In this document: positions 12,804 through 23,407 of the stretch, in pieces
Numbering within the stretch: position 1 is the first letter of the stretch
How the letters are laid out: each line of letters opens with the position of its first letter
From: Neckera pumila
Taxonomy: Eukaryota; Streptophyta; Bryopsida; Hypnales; Neckeraceae
Direction of reading: 5' to 3'
Assembly (NCBI GenBank): GCA_963969595.1
Contig: OZ018410.1
Location: 43,815,413-43,879,412, forward strand
Length of the DNA: 64,000 nucleotides
Notes under the pieces: generated by a model
What the model saw: only the letters and a program-made list of their open reading frames with translations
What the model was told of the DNA's origin: nothing
Database searches by the model: none
Translations under genes and position numbers: made by a program

Positions 12804-12879
12804 GAGCATACTACCTTACAAGCAATCAGCTTGTGCAAGATGAAATAAAGCTGAAGGAAATGGACTCTACAGTAGCTAA

Positions 12880-13009
12880 GAGCAGCCCCACTCCAACACG
12901 TTGAAACCTCTCTTTAAATGTTCTGCATCATTGATCTTCTAAAATCTTCTAAGATCAATGGTGCAGAACCTTTAGAGAGTGGCTTCACCGTGTTGGAGTG
13001 GGGCTGCTC
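12880..13009. mobile_element. Foldback MITE with TAA target duplication
   Basis: A 130-bp hairpin beginning GAGCAGCCCCACTCCAACAC and ending with its complement, with arms of about 60 bp that pair over most of their length. TAA stands directly on both sides (12877-12879 and 13010-13012). The 3-bp TWA-type duplication and the GAGCA terminus fit a PIF/Harbinger-type MITE. A partial copy lies at 30374-30440. Confidence 0.75.
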
Positions 13010-13012
13010 TAA

Positions 13013-16000
13013 GATATGCATGACTTGAAGAATGTGTCAAACAAAGTTGCTGCATGCACCGAAATCTCCATTACATATAATTGTGCATTATAATGCACAT
13101 GAGTTTCATATTCCCTGGACAATTAACTCCAATCAGAATGATGCAGGCCTTCTTGCCGGGTTAGCTACCACTGTAATTCTCAACATGAGATCAATAACAT
13201 GAGTTATTTGTGCAATTCCAGTGCCGAGTGCCGACTCCCAACCCTGTCTTCCATCAATTAATGCCTTAAGCATTCCACCCCTACTTACACATGTACTCCC
13301 TCCATCTCAAAATAAATCTGGGGTTCTCTAGAAATGGCTAGATTAATTCGTGAGCTGTTCCTATTTTTAAGAGATTACAGAGATATTGTAGCTTCTACTA
13401 AATCCCACTAGGTGTAAAATAATGGAAGTCAAAAATGAAGCAGTGCATGTTGAAAACAAGCGGCAAAAGTGACAAATTTTTGCCCTTTTGGGAACTACTC
13501 TAGTGGTATTAATTTTTATCATTCTTCATGCAATGTTGGTGCAGTGTCATTCATTGATGTCCTCTGTATTCAATTTTGACAATGCCTTGTGACTCAACTC
13601 CAAGAAATTCTCAATAAGAAATTCCCAACAAGAAATTATCAACAAGAAATTTGTTAGTAGCAGTTTCAATATAGTTTAGGGTTGAATTCTTTGCCTTTGG
13701 TTGGTTAGAGGTTGCGTTTCAATTCCCTTTGCAAGGATTGAATTGTTATATAGTCTTTGGAATATGACATATGCAAGATTTTTTTGCTTCAGGGTGTTCG
13801 AACTAGCTTCAATTGCTGTCCATCAAGTTGTGGAGAGTGAATTTTAAATTTAATTTGACATTGAAAACCTTTTTGTGGGGTCTTGTTGGTAGTCAAAAGA
13901 GATTCTAGATTTTCTTAGAATGCATTTTTTGGATACCATATGAATAAACTACGAATTTTCAAAGTGCTAAAAACATTAGAGGAAATTTCAAGCCTCTTGG
14001 AGGCTGCTTCGCAACCCTCCGAGGTACCCTGAAATTTGCTTTTATTTTACTCAAAAAGTCGTTTTTTTCCTATTTTTGCCCTATTGAAACTGCAGCAGCA
14101 ATGGCGTAAGAACCCAGAGTTCCAAAAAAAAGAAGTTAATTAATTAATCTTAAAAAAATATTAAAAATAAAAAAAAATAAAAAAAATTTGCAAAACTTGA
14201 CTGCTCCAGCGAGCAATCAAAGACTTTGACTGCTCACCTAGAGCATTTTTGAAGTTGACAGGCCATGCAAAGAATAGTATGGCATGTCAACTTTGAATGG
14301 CCCTCCAAAGGGCTGGATTTTTCTCTAATGTAGGATTTAGGGTAAGCAACTATAGACTCTCATGAATAGCAGAAGTACATTTTAGACAAGAATCTAAGTT
14401 GTGCGGTTTTAAAACACGGTTGAAATTGGGTGTAGTTACCTTACATATTTACAAGTCAATCACTTTAGAATAAGATCAACTCAATATAGTGTTCTAGATA
14501 TGTGACCATCATGTAAGGGAGGTAAATTTCTTAGTGAAGAATTGGAGCAAGTCACAAATAAGGCTACATAATTGAGCCTGGAAATTAAAGTGCACTTTAG
14601 AGGGTCTATAAAAATTCCTATATAAAAAAATATTTTATTGTATGAGATATTACCCCCAAGCCTTGAACAAGGTATTTCCAAATATCATTACAAAAAATAA
14701 TAAAACCTCAAAAAGGCCCCCAAATTTGAACTAGGAGTGATGTCATAATTATTAAAAAAAAGTCATAGTTTAATTGGTCAAATTTTGTCCATCAAGGGCT
14801 TTGATTATTAAATTGTTAATTTTTTTCAAATTTTTTTGGAAAAAAATATTTGTTTGAATTTTAAAAAATTTAATAGGTGACATTGTTGCTAGTCTAATTT
14901 AGTTGCCTTCTTCAAGCTCCATTTTTCAGACTCTGAAAGTATGAGCTTCAAGCCTTGAGCAAGGTGTTCTCACTCTATACTGGCCTCTTTTTGAAACTTC
15001 CAAACACCCTTAGTAGCTATCAATTAGGCCTTTTGGTAAAGGGGAGAGAGTAGATTTGACCTCCAAGGTTTGAATTAGATACGTCTAGACAACCATCATC
15101 TTCACTTGACAACCCCTTTGGTAGCATGGCTCTTCTATAGCACATAGAGATGGGCATTGTATACTTAGACTTGGGGCAATGGGAAAGCCCAAGAGGATGC
15201 AAAGGGGTCATAAGTCATGACAGATAGTTGCATTCTTTGCAAAATGGCAAAGACGGAAATTTCAACTACATACTATTTAGTCTTTTGATTGGTTGATACA
15301 TATCACAAAGGCCTGTTGTGCAAATACTAGTACCTTGCACTTTTAGTTACTTGCATGAGTTTCAGGAGCACCAACAATATACATTTTTTTGATGCAGATG
15401 TTGCCATCAACATTCATCTACCATGGGGTAAAATGATCTAGTGGTGAACTTTATTAACTCGATGTTAGTTTCAACACAATTTGTATTAGCTTTAACATCA
15501 AATCATTCAATCCATGGAGATCTGTATTGGTGATTCCTATATATATATGTTGCCAAGGGAATGGAAGCGTGTATTTTAGTTTGCATTGTTATTTTAGTAC
15601 AAACTTCTCAATAGGAAACTCAATAATTTGACTCTTGCTATAGATGAATTGGGCTTCTTCATGTACGTCTACATTGGATAGGTATCTCATAGGAGATGGA
15701 ATTGGGTTGTTGAAATGCAATTATAGCTTATCAATCACATGTATGCCGCAAGTACCAAGCTAAACCTTGTCAAAATAAATATTGAATCCCATCATCTAGT
15801 GAACACAACTATGTAAGCGAGAGGTCTCCATTCACCATACAACTAGACTTTGAACCTTTTTCGATAAGAATCTAGAAACTTGTACGATTTTAAATTTTTG
15901 CCCTTTTATTTTGTGTTAATCTAAAAACCAATTGCAAAAAATGAAATGTCAATAGATTATATATTTTCACATTCAGCACAAAGCAAAGATCACTTGTATG

Positions 16001-16029
16001 GTCCATAGAGCCTCTAATGTATTGTATAC
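13013..16029. other. Gene-free AT-rich region with scattered repeat fragments
   Basis: Contains a solo Stowaway-like end at 13294-13330 (TA then CTCCCTCCATCTCAAAATAA) with no partner found. It also holds a dispersed-repeat copy at 13867-14445 shared with 32236-32440 and 41975-42175. No exon with plausible coding sequence or RNA gene was recognised. Confidence 0.45.
13867..14445 (+). repeat. Dispersed repeat, copy 1 of 3
   Basis: Landmarks TCTTGTTGGTAGTCAAAAG, GATTCTAGATT.TCTT, AATGCATTTTTT and, further on, CTCATGAATAG, GTACATTTTAGACAAGAAT. The same order appears at 32236-32440 and 41975-42175. This copy carries extra DNA in the middle (about 14000-14340). No terminal repeats recognised. Confidence 0.6.
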
Positions 16030-16260
16030 TTAAGCCTATAAGGACGGGTTGGTCACTATAGAAATCATCCTTTTTGGTACAGTGTGAAGCATTTACTTAA
16101 AAATAAAAATAAAAACACTCATTGGAGGTCAAACTATTGTGCAAGACCTCTCCATTTTGCACCAAATTCCAAGGATGAACATTTGCACTTTTATTTGACA
16201 TAGAAGGATTCTTTATCATCCATTGGACACTTAGTGTGCGCAGTAGCATTACAGGGTTAA
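16030..16260. mobile_element. 230-bp TTAA element (small family), intact
   Basis: Bounded by TTAA at 16030-16033 and 16257-16260. The interior contains AAACACTCATTGGAGGTCAA, AAGACCTCTCC, CATCCATTGGACACTTAGTG. It carries an uninterrupted TTAA at 16097-16100 that corresponds to the site where a 928-bp element sits in the sister copy at 61855-63006. Confidence 0.8.
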
Positions 16261-16321
16261 TGCAACCTCTACATTAACATCAGTTCTTCCACTCCCTTCA
16301 TGTACTAGAACCACATACTTA

Positions 16322-17807
16322 GGGCCGGTTTATACTTGGGTCCGGATTGAAGGCCGGCTGGAACTCTCCAAGTTTGAACCAGTAGAATCATTCAATTTCT
16401 CCAAATCCAGCCCAAGAGCTTTATACTTGGGGCCGGCCGGAACTACAACTCATCCTACGTGTCGGTTTAGGTGGCATGGTTTTGGCACCAAACCATCCGG
16501 CCCCAAGGGAGCAATCAGGACAAGCTTTTGGGTGGTCCAAACTCCCATCTTGGGCCGGATGGAGCCCCTCCGTTGGATTGTGCAAATCTCCACCTTCTAC
16601 TAATGCAAGATCTTTTGCTTTCTTTTTTGGTAATAAGTGCTTATTAATTTCCTCCATTCTGTCGACCTTTGCTGAATTTTTGGAGCTCTGGTACTTTCTT
16701 ATTTAATTTCTGGAACACTGCTACTGCAACTTTCTTATTTGATTATACAAAAAGAGTAATTTGTTTTCATGCATATTATATTTGTTTCGTAGATAACTTA
16801 TATTGGTATCACATTGCCATTTGGACTTTGTCCAATGTTTGCACTGAAGATTTTAACAGACTCTCTGATCACACAAGATTCTTTGTGAAGCCAGCCTAGT
16901 GGAATTTTCTGACTGGTATGATTAACCCCTGAGCGTGTCTCTTTGTAATTTAAGTTTGACTTTTATAATCTTGCAAGCTCTACGATGGAAATATTTACAA
17001 TTTTCCATGAAGTTCCCTTTCCTGACCTTCTTGCAATCCCAACGGTCACATCTTTTAAATCTTATTTTTTAGTTGGTGGGTCAACTTGAAGAGACAATTT
17101 TGGCTTGCTAAGAAATTCAAGCTGGGCGCTCAAGGGCCTAGTGGGATACAAAAAAATGTGATACCAGTCATACCAGTCAAAAAAATGTGATACCAGTCAT
17201 ACCATGTCACTTAGCTTTTGTGACTGATATCACATTTTTTTTTTAAGCTAACTGAGTGAATTTAGGTTATAGGGTTTGAGAATATGATGTTTATTTCTTG
17301 TTCTGATGACAGATATTTGAAGAAAGAATATTATTACGGTACAAAAAATAACATGTATGATAAAACCTGATTTACATTATTCAATAAATACATTCAAGTT
17401 CCCATGATAAAAAAATTCCATACACCTATATTCCTATAGTGACAAGATCAAAATTATTTATTGCTTAAAATTCTTGAATAAATAAATAAATAAATTATTT
17501 TTTTTATTTTTTTGAAATAGGAAAGAAAGGAAGAAAAAGGAAAACATGCATGTTTTTTATATTTTTTTAATTTAGGATTGAAAAAATCAAGAGCCCATGA
17601 ATTGGAAATTGGACCCTAAAATCCGGCCCAAGGACTTTACATTAGTTGAGGCCGGATGGAAGAATTGGAAATCCGGCCCTAGAATCTAGCCCAAGGTCTT
17701 TACATTAGTTAAAGCTGGATGGAAGATTTGGGGCCGGATTGAGGGCTGGATTGAAGGCAAATCCGGCCGGCCTTCCATCCGACCCCAGGCCAAGTATAAA
17801 CCGGCCT
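16322..17807. mobile_element. GGCCGG-ended TIR element, TTA-flanked (PIF/Harbinger-like)
   Basis: The left end reads GGGCCGGTTTATACTTGG and the right end is its near complement (CCAAGTATAAACCGGCC), each directly flanked by TTA. The element is 1486 bp. The subterminal regions are rich in CCGGCC and GCCGGATGGA motifs, including two direct copies of a roughly 60-bp unit near 17615-17720 with TTTACATTAGTT. A tandem GTGATACCAGTCATACCA motif lies near 17157-17205. No transposase ORF is visible. The TTA flank suggests PIF/Harbinger, but that is inferred from the target size alone. Confidence 0.75.
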
Positions 17808-18461
17808 TTAGTGTCAAAATAGATTTGTACCCAACAGTGATCCCAAGTATGATTTACATTAAGTTGTTCAAGTTGATAAAAACTCTCCTAAATAGACTGA
17901 AATATTTGAATTTGACACTAGTATCAATCACATGTTTTGTAGCAAGAAAATTCTTCTATAGACATTTGTTAATGTCTATAGAAATTTCCCTCATTTCATT
18001 AATGCTCCGTGTTAATCTTCATAGCGGCCACATGCGATCAGTGACTGCTCTCAAGTTATCGATAGCTCCTGATTCCGTGGTCAACTACGCCTCAACCAAA
18101 TTTTGCTATAAGGACTTAACAAAAAACAAATTGCTAGAATCTCATACTTTTAACTTTTGCATTCTACATTTATTTTACATTTATTTTTTATTCTTTTACA
18201 TTACATCCAACTTTTTCTTTATCTTTTACTTTAGTTTTTGTCATATTATATATATAATGTGATGTAGTGGCTTTAGGAAATGATTGTGCTTCATTTTACT
18301 TCAATTTTATTATATTCATTTGCATCATTTTTAGATCCTGTTTTTTTTAATATTTTTATTTCATTTTATCCTAAACGTTTAGGAAGGCTTCAAGAACCTA
18401 TTGTACTTTGTTTCACGTCAATTTTATTATATTCATGGGTGTTATAATATAGTTTGCAATA
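17808..18461. other. Upstream region of the CCCH ORF
   Basis: An open frame at 17825-18262 ends in a low-complexity hydrophobic run and matches no family I know. I treat it as non-coding. A roughly 25-bp motif containing CAATTTTATTATATTCAT occurs twice (about 18301 and 18418). A possible acceptor (ATTAG before GTTTAAAG, near 18484) leaves room for an upstream exon. Confidence 0.4.
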
Positions 18462-19352
18462 ATGTCTCATATATCTCATATTAGGTTTAAAGTAGAATTG
18501 TGTAAACATTGGAAAGCGAGTCGCCCTTGTCCAAAGGGACAAGATTGCAAATTTGCACATGGTAATCACGAACTACGTCACAATGATCAATATCATCATA
18601 GGTATGAACCTAGAAACGAGCAACATCAATTTGACATTATTACAAGTGAATGGTCTATAAGTAGACACAATGATTCTCATAGAGACTATGTGAGATCGAC
18701 TACTTCAAAGGCTCCAAGGTGTTCACCACAATCACATGAATCACAATATAGAAGTAATCGTGAACATAGAATGTCCTCCAACAAATCCAAACATGAATTT
18801 CAAAAGGATGATCGAGCTCCAATTGCCTCAAATAGGTCTAGACAACCTTCAGTAGAAAGGGGTGAGTTTTCAAGGGAGAGTCCATATCCATATAATTTCA
18901 CAAAACAAGATACCACCTTATCAAGAAAACGAAGGAAAGTGGACAAAGCAGATGAATGTGAAAGGAATCATGAAGATCACAAGGAACAAGATACAAATAT
19001 TGATCAAGATATCCCTCCAGGATTTGGAGTAACTAAAGAGCCCAATTCAAATCATGAGCATGAAGAATGTGAACTTCAAGTTGTCCTTGAAGCAAATCTT
19101 GAAGATGAATCAGACAAGAAGGATCTACAACCAAACAACACAACATCAACTTTGCAAGATGATCATAAAAGTGAAGAGAAGGATAGGTGTGCTAATTGCA
19201 ATATTTTGAATACTCAACTTCATAAGACTAAAGAAGAAAATGCAACTTTGAAACACACATTGAAAGAATTCTACATTAATTACAATAGTTACAAAGAGAA
19301 AAAAGTCAATCTTATGAATAGCTTCTTGACTTTAGAGAAACAATTAGAGTGA
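18462..19352 (+). CDS. CCCH-type zinc finger protein, intronless ORF
   Basis: An uninterrupted 296-aa frame from ATG to TGA. Residues 14-33 form one finger with C-X8-C-X5-C-X3-H spacing (CKHWKASRPCPKGQDCKFAH), followed by GNHELR, as in plant single-CCCH proteins of the C3H13/C3H40 type. A long hydrophilic, Arg/Ser/His-rich middle follows with a basic KRRK cluster near residue 155. DIPPGFG lies near residue 184. The C-terminal 55 residues start with CANC and are predicted by eye to be a coiled coil. The family binds RNA or DNA; the target is unknown. No intron is needed, whereas I would expect introns in such genes, so a retrocopy is possible. The true start may instead be in an upstream exon joined at 18484. 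It ends 445 bp from the stop of the opposing DUF3531 gene. Confidence 0.8.
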   Translation: MSHISHIRFKVELCKHWKASRPCPKGQDCKFAHGNHELRHNDQYHHRYEPRNEQHQFDIITSEWSISRHNDSHRDYVRSTTSKAPRCSPQSHESQYRSNREHRMSSNKSKHEFQKDDRAPIASNRSRQPSVERGEFSRESPYPYNFTKQDTTLSRKRRKVDKADECERNHEDHKEQDTNIDQDIPPGFGVTKEPNSNHEHEECELQVVLEANLEDESDKKDLQPNNTTSTLQDDHKSEEKDRCANCNILNTQLHKTKEENATLKHTLKEFYINYNSYKEKKVNLMNSFLTLEKQLE

Positions 19353-19796
19353 TCTAACAAGTCCAGAAAAGACGAGTGTGAAAAAGGTGATTCACAAATA
19401 TAGTAAAGTAATTGATTGAATTTCAATATTATTTTGAAATTACTTGGAACAATATTGTTGGTACTCATTATTTATGCTCAAGATGTCAAAAATGACTATA
19501 TTGCAAAACTTCACATGTACATTGATGCCCAATTGAAGGACTTTGGATGTTCCATCTGTATTGCTTTATATCTCGAGCTTGCCTTGCTGAACTTTCTAAT
19601 TTCCCTCTCCGCTATCTGAGATCATGTGCAAAATTCACGCTCCACACTCCCTAAATGCTCAAGTAGGATATATTCCGTTTAAGCTTAAACACGAAGAGTT
19701 GAAGCTGAAGGAGCTCTACACAGAATAGCAAGTGCAACTCACCAGAAACTATTGCACTCATCAAACTATGTTGTTCCAAAACTTTGATGACTAGAA

Positions 19797-22700
19797 TCAT
19801 ATTTTGTATGACTTAAAATCTGGTTGATCACTGGTCAAATCTTCATCCCAGTCACCTAGACGCTTACCACCAAACACCAATTGCTTGATACCCACATGAC
19901 TGAAACAGACACCGCACACACAAATGGATGTTATTCGCATGATACAAAGAGGACTTCGAACACAATGAGTATTTGAATCTCAAGAGTACAGAAGTAAAGC
20001 AATGGAATGAAAAAAGCATGAAAGTATTGCACGCAAAGGGTAACACTTACTCGGAGCTAACGTTGGTCATTGCATTTATAAGCACATCCAGACACACAGG
20101 GTCTGAAGTCCCCAAATCAACCCTGACAGCCAACAAGCAACGTTTGCAGCCACACCCAGCCAATTATGTTTTGGGTTAGCGAGGCAACATCTGTGGCTTC
20201 CATAACAGATTTGAAACTAGAATAGAAAATACTTCTGAATACCGTAACAAGCTCACAAGATTACAAAAGAATAAAGCGAAATAGAAGTCGGTGCTTACAA
20301 ACAAGAACATTAGAATTTGAAAGATTCAAGGTCACTAACCATATGCGCGCCCAGTTGTCTTGGAACTCGACGTCACCAATGTTATGGAAAAAAGCATCTA
20401 ATGCCTCCTTAGCTTTCTCTGTGCTATAGTTGAGAGGTGCATTTAAGGGAAGTTTTGTAAGCTGCATGCGAACACATGTTGTGTCAACTATCTTGGATTA
20501 CAAGACACTTCACAAAATAGGTAAGTATTCTGTTGCTGTCTACTGTATTGCCACGTTCGCAACATCTCAAATTCCCCCCCAATCAATTTCATATTGCACT
20601 AGATGCTACTCTAATAAAAAATTCATACGGCATTCAGAGGATCGCCATATGACTTTCATATGATTTTCATATTAGTTAAAATTTCAGGAACTTTGTAAAA
20701 GTTGAAACTTCAAAAAAGTCGCAATTTTAGGAAACTTCATGAAATCTTAGCTTTTCATTTTTCCAAAACCCGGAGAACCTCGTTAAATTAAACTCGTTGC
20801 ATAAAGTTCATGTGAAATTGCATCTAGTGCGAAATTGAACTTAATGTCATATGAACTTCATATGACGATGACAAGGGGCTTCTTTCCTGATGAAATACTT
20901 AAGCTGTGTTGTCAAGGTTGTTACTGCCCGAGGACTCATTATTCATCCTATGCACGAGACGAATGGTGTACACAATGTGCATACTGAACAAAACAGCCAT
21001 CACTTTCAGAATCGCGAGTAAGCATAGAGAATAATATCATAATGCCAGTAAGGACTTTGCATGATGTTATTATGCATCCCATTTAAAGAAACTCTCATGC
21101 TTGACAGATGTGAAAACTCGCATTACCACAGCGCAATCAAAACATCACTTCTGTCAGCAATTCCCAACTGCAAGCGATGTAACAGACGTAAATGATAGAA
21201 CTTGAGAGCATCAAAGAATCTCTGCAATAGGACAGGTGAATTTATCCAAATGAAGTGACGAAGTAACTAACCTGCATATTCATGGAATTGAAGCCACCCA
21301 GTCGGCCTAAAACAAAAAATGACCGGAATACCTGCAAGAGCAATAAAGAAATTAGTATCGTGACATAAAAAAGGTTCCCACTCGAATATCAACCAGAATC
21401 ACTCAAATATCAACGCTATCCTCAGTGGTTACTCTTCCATTTATCAATACGAATATACTGTAGACTGCCCTCTATAAACACATCAAACACAATCCCTCGT
21501 TACCGTATTCTGTACGGTAACGACGGATTGTGTTTGATATGTATATAGAGGCTAGGTTACAGTTTGTCCTCAACCTCAGCAGGTGTCCCAATATTAGGAG
21601 ACAAGTGTGCACCAACCACCCATATATAAACTCATGGTGTTCTTTTTCTCTCAACACGACGGTATTAAAAGATTGAAGTAGCAGTGAACATACACTTCCG
21701 ATCAATTCTACATCTTTGTCTGTAGGAGGGTCGTAGAACTCCATCCAGATGTGATCATCCGTGGAATCAAAACTGCATCAACGTCCCGAAAAATAGCAGG
21801 AATTTAGAACGCAAAACTAATTCATCATTACATTAAATGACGAGTCATGAAGCAGAATATTTTTTCTAATAACGAAAATTCTGAAGATATTATAGTGATA
21901 CTACAACTTACTCCCGGAAAGATACAACCATCGGAGTTGCTGATCCTGTTTTTGTTTGGAGAACATCGCGGCCTTTCCTTCGGACTCTTTCTTCCACCTA
22001 TATCAATCACATCATCAAATTCGAATGATATACCAAGTCTTCTTTGCAAAAGTGTCAAGTGGCTCCCTTTGAAATTAAATACATCAAGCAGAAGCTTCAC
22101 AAGGAAATATTGAAGATGCGGAAAGGCGAAGTAACAAACGTACTCGCCGTCTCATCTCTTCTGGATTTCCAATAGCATCTCCGATAATTTCCCGTAGCTC
22201 CACGTCGTCCTTTGTTGCATTCTCTAGAATCCTGTACATCATTCAAATCGCTTAAGGTACTAAACCCGTTACGGAAATGATCCACTTACCTACACTAACC
22301 CCTGTTACCAACGACAACTCATCTGTTCAAGCACTTGCTTGGCCTTCATTGGTGTAGGCATGGCTTATTTAAAGGTCTACGGGCACTCATCTTTGAATGG
22401 AAATGGGGTTGTCTATAGCCACTTGCCGTGGTCTACAATCTGCCACTTTAAAATTGCATTTGGAATCATCCAATACATTGAGTGATAAAAATTTGGTCTC
22501 AAGAGAATTTGGCTCTTGTAGCACCCAAGCAATCTCTCCAGCGAGCTCTTTTAAGTGATCTCCCAATGAAACCACATACTACATATTGGTTGGAATGCTA
22601 AAAGCGACGCCAATGGTATCCTCTACCTTAAACCCTCAATAAACCCAGCCGCCAGAAACACACCGCACGACTCTTCTCCAGAATCCTAAGACCTTAAACC

Positions 22701-23344
22701 GTAACAATCCTAGTTCCTTAAACCCTATCGCTCTTATTTCATTTCTCAATTAAAAAAACGCCATTGAGAACACTGCCATCCGCATTGCGAGTTTGATGAC
22801 CAGTGCTCCAAGAGCCAAATTCACAAAACAGGTAGCGTCACCTTCATTTTGACAGCAACATTATACACGCGCTGCTTACGTGCGTTACCAATGCCAGTCC
22901 AGCATAAGGTTAGCAGTGCCAAAAGCGCGCAAGCATTAGGTTTAAGGGCTTAGGATTCCGGAGAATCCAAGACACAAACCCATGATACAAATTGGAAAAA
23001 ATCAGAAAAAATGAAGAAAGTTGCAACCCAAGTTGCAAAAACAGGATTCCAAAGGGCAAAGATGTTTACGTCGCCCACTCAGGATACTTGCCATCCTCCT
23101 CATTCTGTTTCCGCTTCCGCACCTCCGCCACTTTCTTCAACCGTCTCTCTCTGGCGCCTTTCCCTGAACTCACGGCCGCACTCCGTTCCCTTGAACCTCC
23201 TCCTTGCTCGTTGACGTTCAAGGCCGTCACAACCTTCACCCTCGCAGCTCTCTTCTTCAATTGGGGCTGCCCCCTCAGGAGCTCCAATCCGCTATTGCTG
23301 CTACACAGCGCCCCTCCTGTGCAGCAATCCTTAGAGCCCAGCAT
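19797..23344 (-). CDS. DUF3531 family protein, probably plastid-targeted, eight exons
   Basis: Coding exons on the minus strand are 23344-23070, 22231-22144, 21997-21912, 21772-21694, 21331-21272, 20461-20340, 20122-20051 and 19899-19797. They total 885 bp, or 294 codons plus TGA, with GT-AG introns throughout. Conserved blocks are EWATILENATKDDVELRE (about 89-106), VEERVRRKGRD (122-132), WMEFYDPPTDKDVELIGSV (ends 176), LGRLGGFNSMNMQ (184-196), FFHNIGDVEFQDNWARIW (220-237), VDLGTSD (238-244) and LVFGGKRLGDWDEDLTS towards the C-terminus. These are the landmarks of DUF3531, a family of cyanobacteria and plastid-bearing eukaryotes with no settled function. The N-terminal 60 residues lack the domain and are Ser/Arg/Ala-rich, as in transit peptides. 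The first ATG in frame is 23344; the frame is open further upstream but without ATG. Confidence 0.88.
20462..21271 (-). other. 810-bp intron of the DUF3531 gene
   Basis: Lies between LGGFNSMNMQ and LTKLPLNAP. It begins GTTAGTTACT and ends GCATGCAG on the minus strand. It has repeated CATATGA-type motifs (about 20645-20670 and 20850-20870) but no second gene. Confidence 0.7.
21470..21550. mobile_element. 81-bp foldback MITE inside a DUF3531 intron
   Basis: Reads CTCTATAAACACATCAAAC... and returns as its near-perfect complement, ending TATATAGAG, with a small loop around TTCTGT. Weaker pairing extends to about 21461 and 21561. It lies between the splice sites at 21693 and 21331 and leaves both intact. 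Confidence 0.75.
22385..22640. repeat. Intronic dispersed repeat, copy 2
   Basis: Partner of 3198-3450. It occupies part of the 838-bp first intron of the DUF3531 gene, in the same orientation relative to transcription as copy 1. Confidence 0.7.
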
Positions 23345-23407
23345 GCTCACCACACTTCTCACTAACTCTTTCCAGTAACCTAATAATGCTCGCAGAATTC
23401 CTTGCAA

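Noticed and set aside
13294..13330. Complete Stowaway MITE
   Set aside because: Only the left-type end is present; I found no matching right end nearby.
17825..18262. 145-codon open frame upstream of the CCCH gene
   Set aside because: The second half is a low-complexity run of Phe, Tyr, Leu and Ile from AT-rich DNA. There is no family resemblance and no splice support linking it to the CCCH ORF.
22097..22285. Frame reading DHFRNGFSTLSDL... as its own ORF
   Set aside because: It is a different frame of the DUF3531 exon 22231-22144 and its flanking introns.
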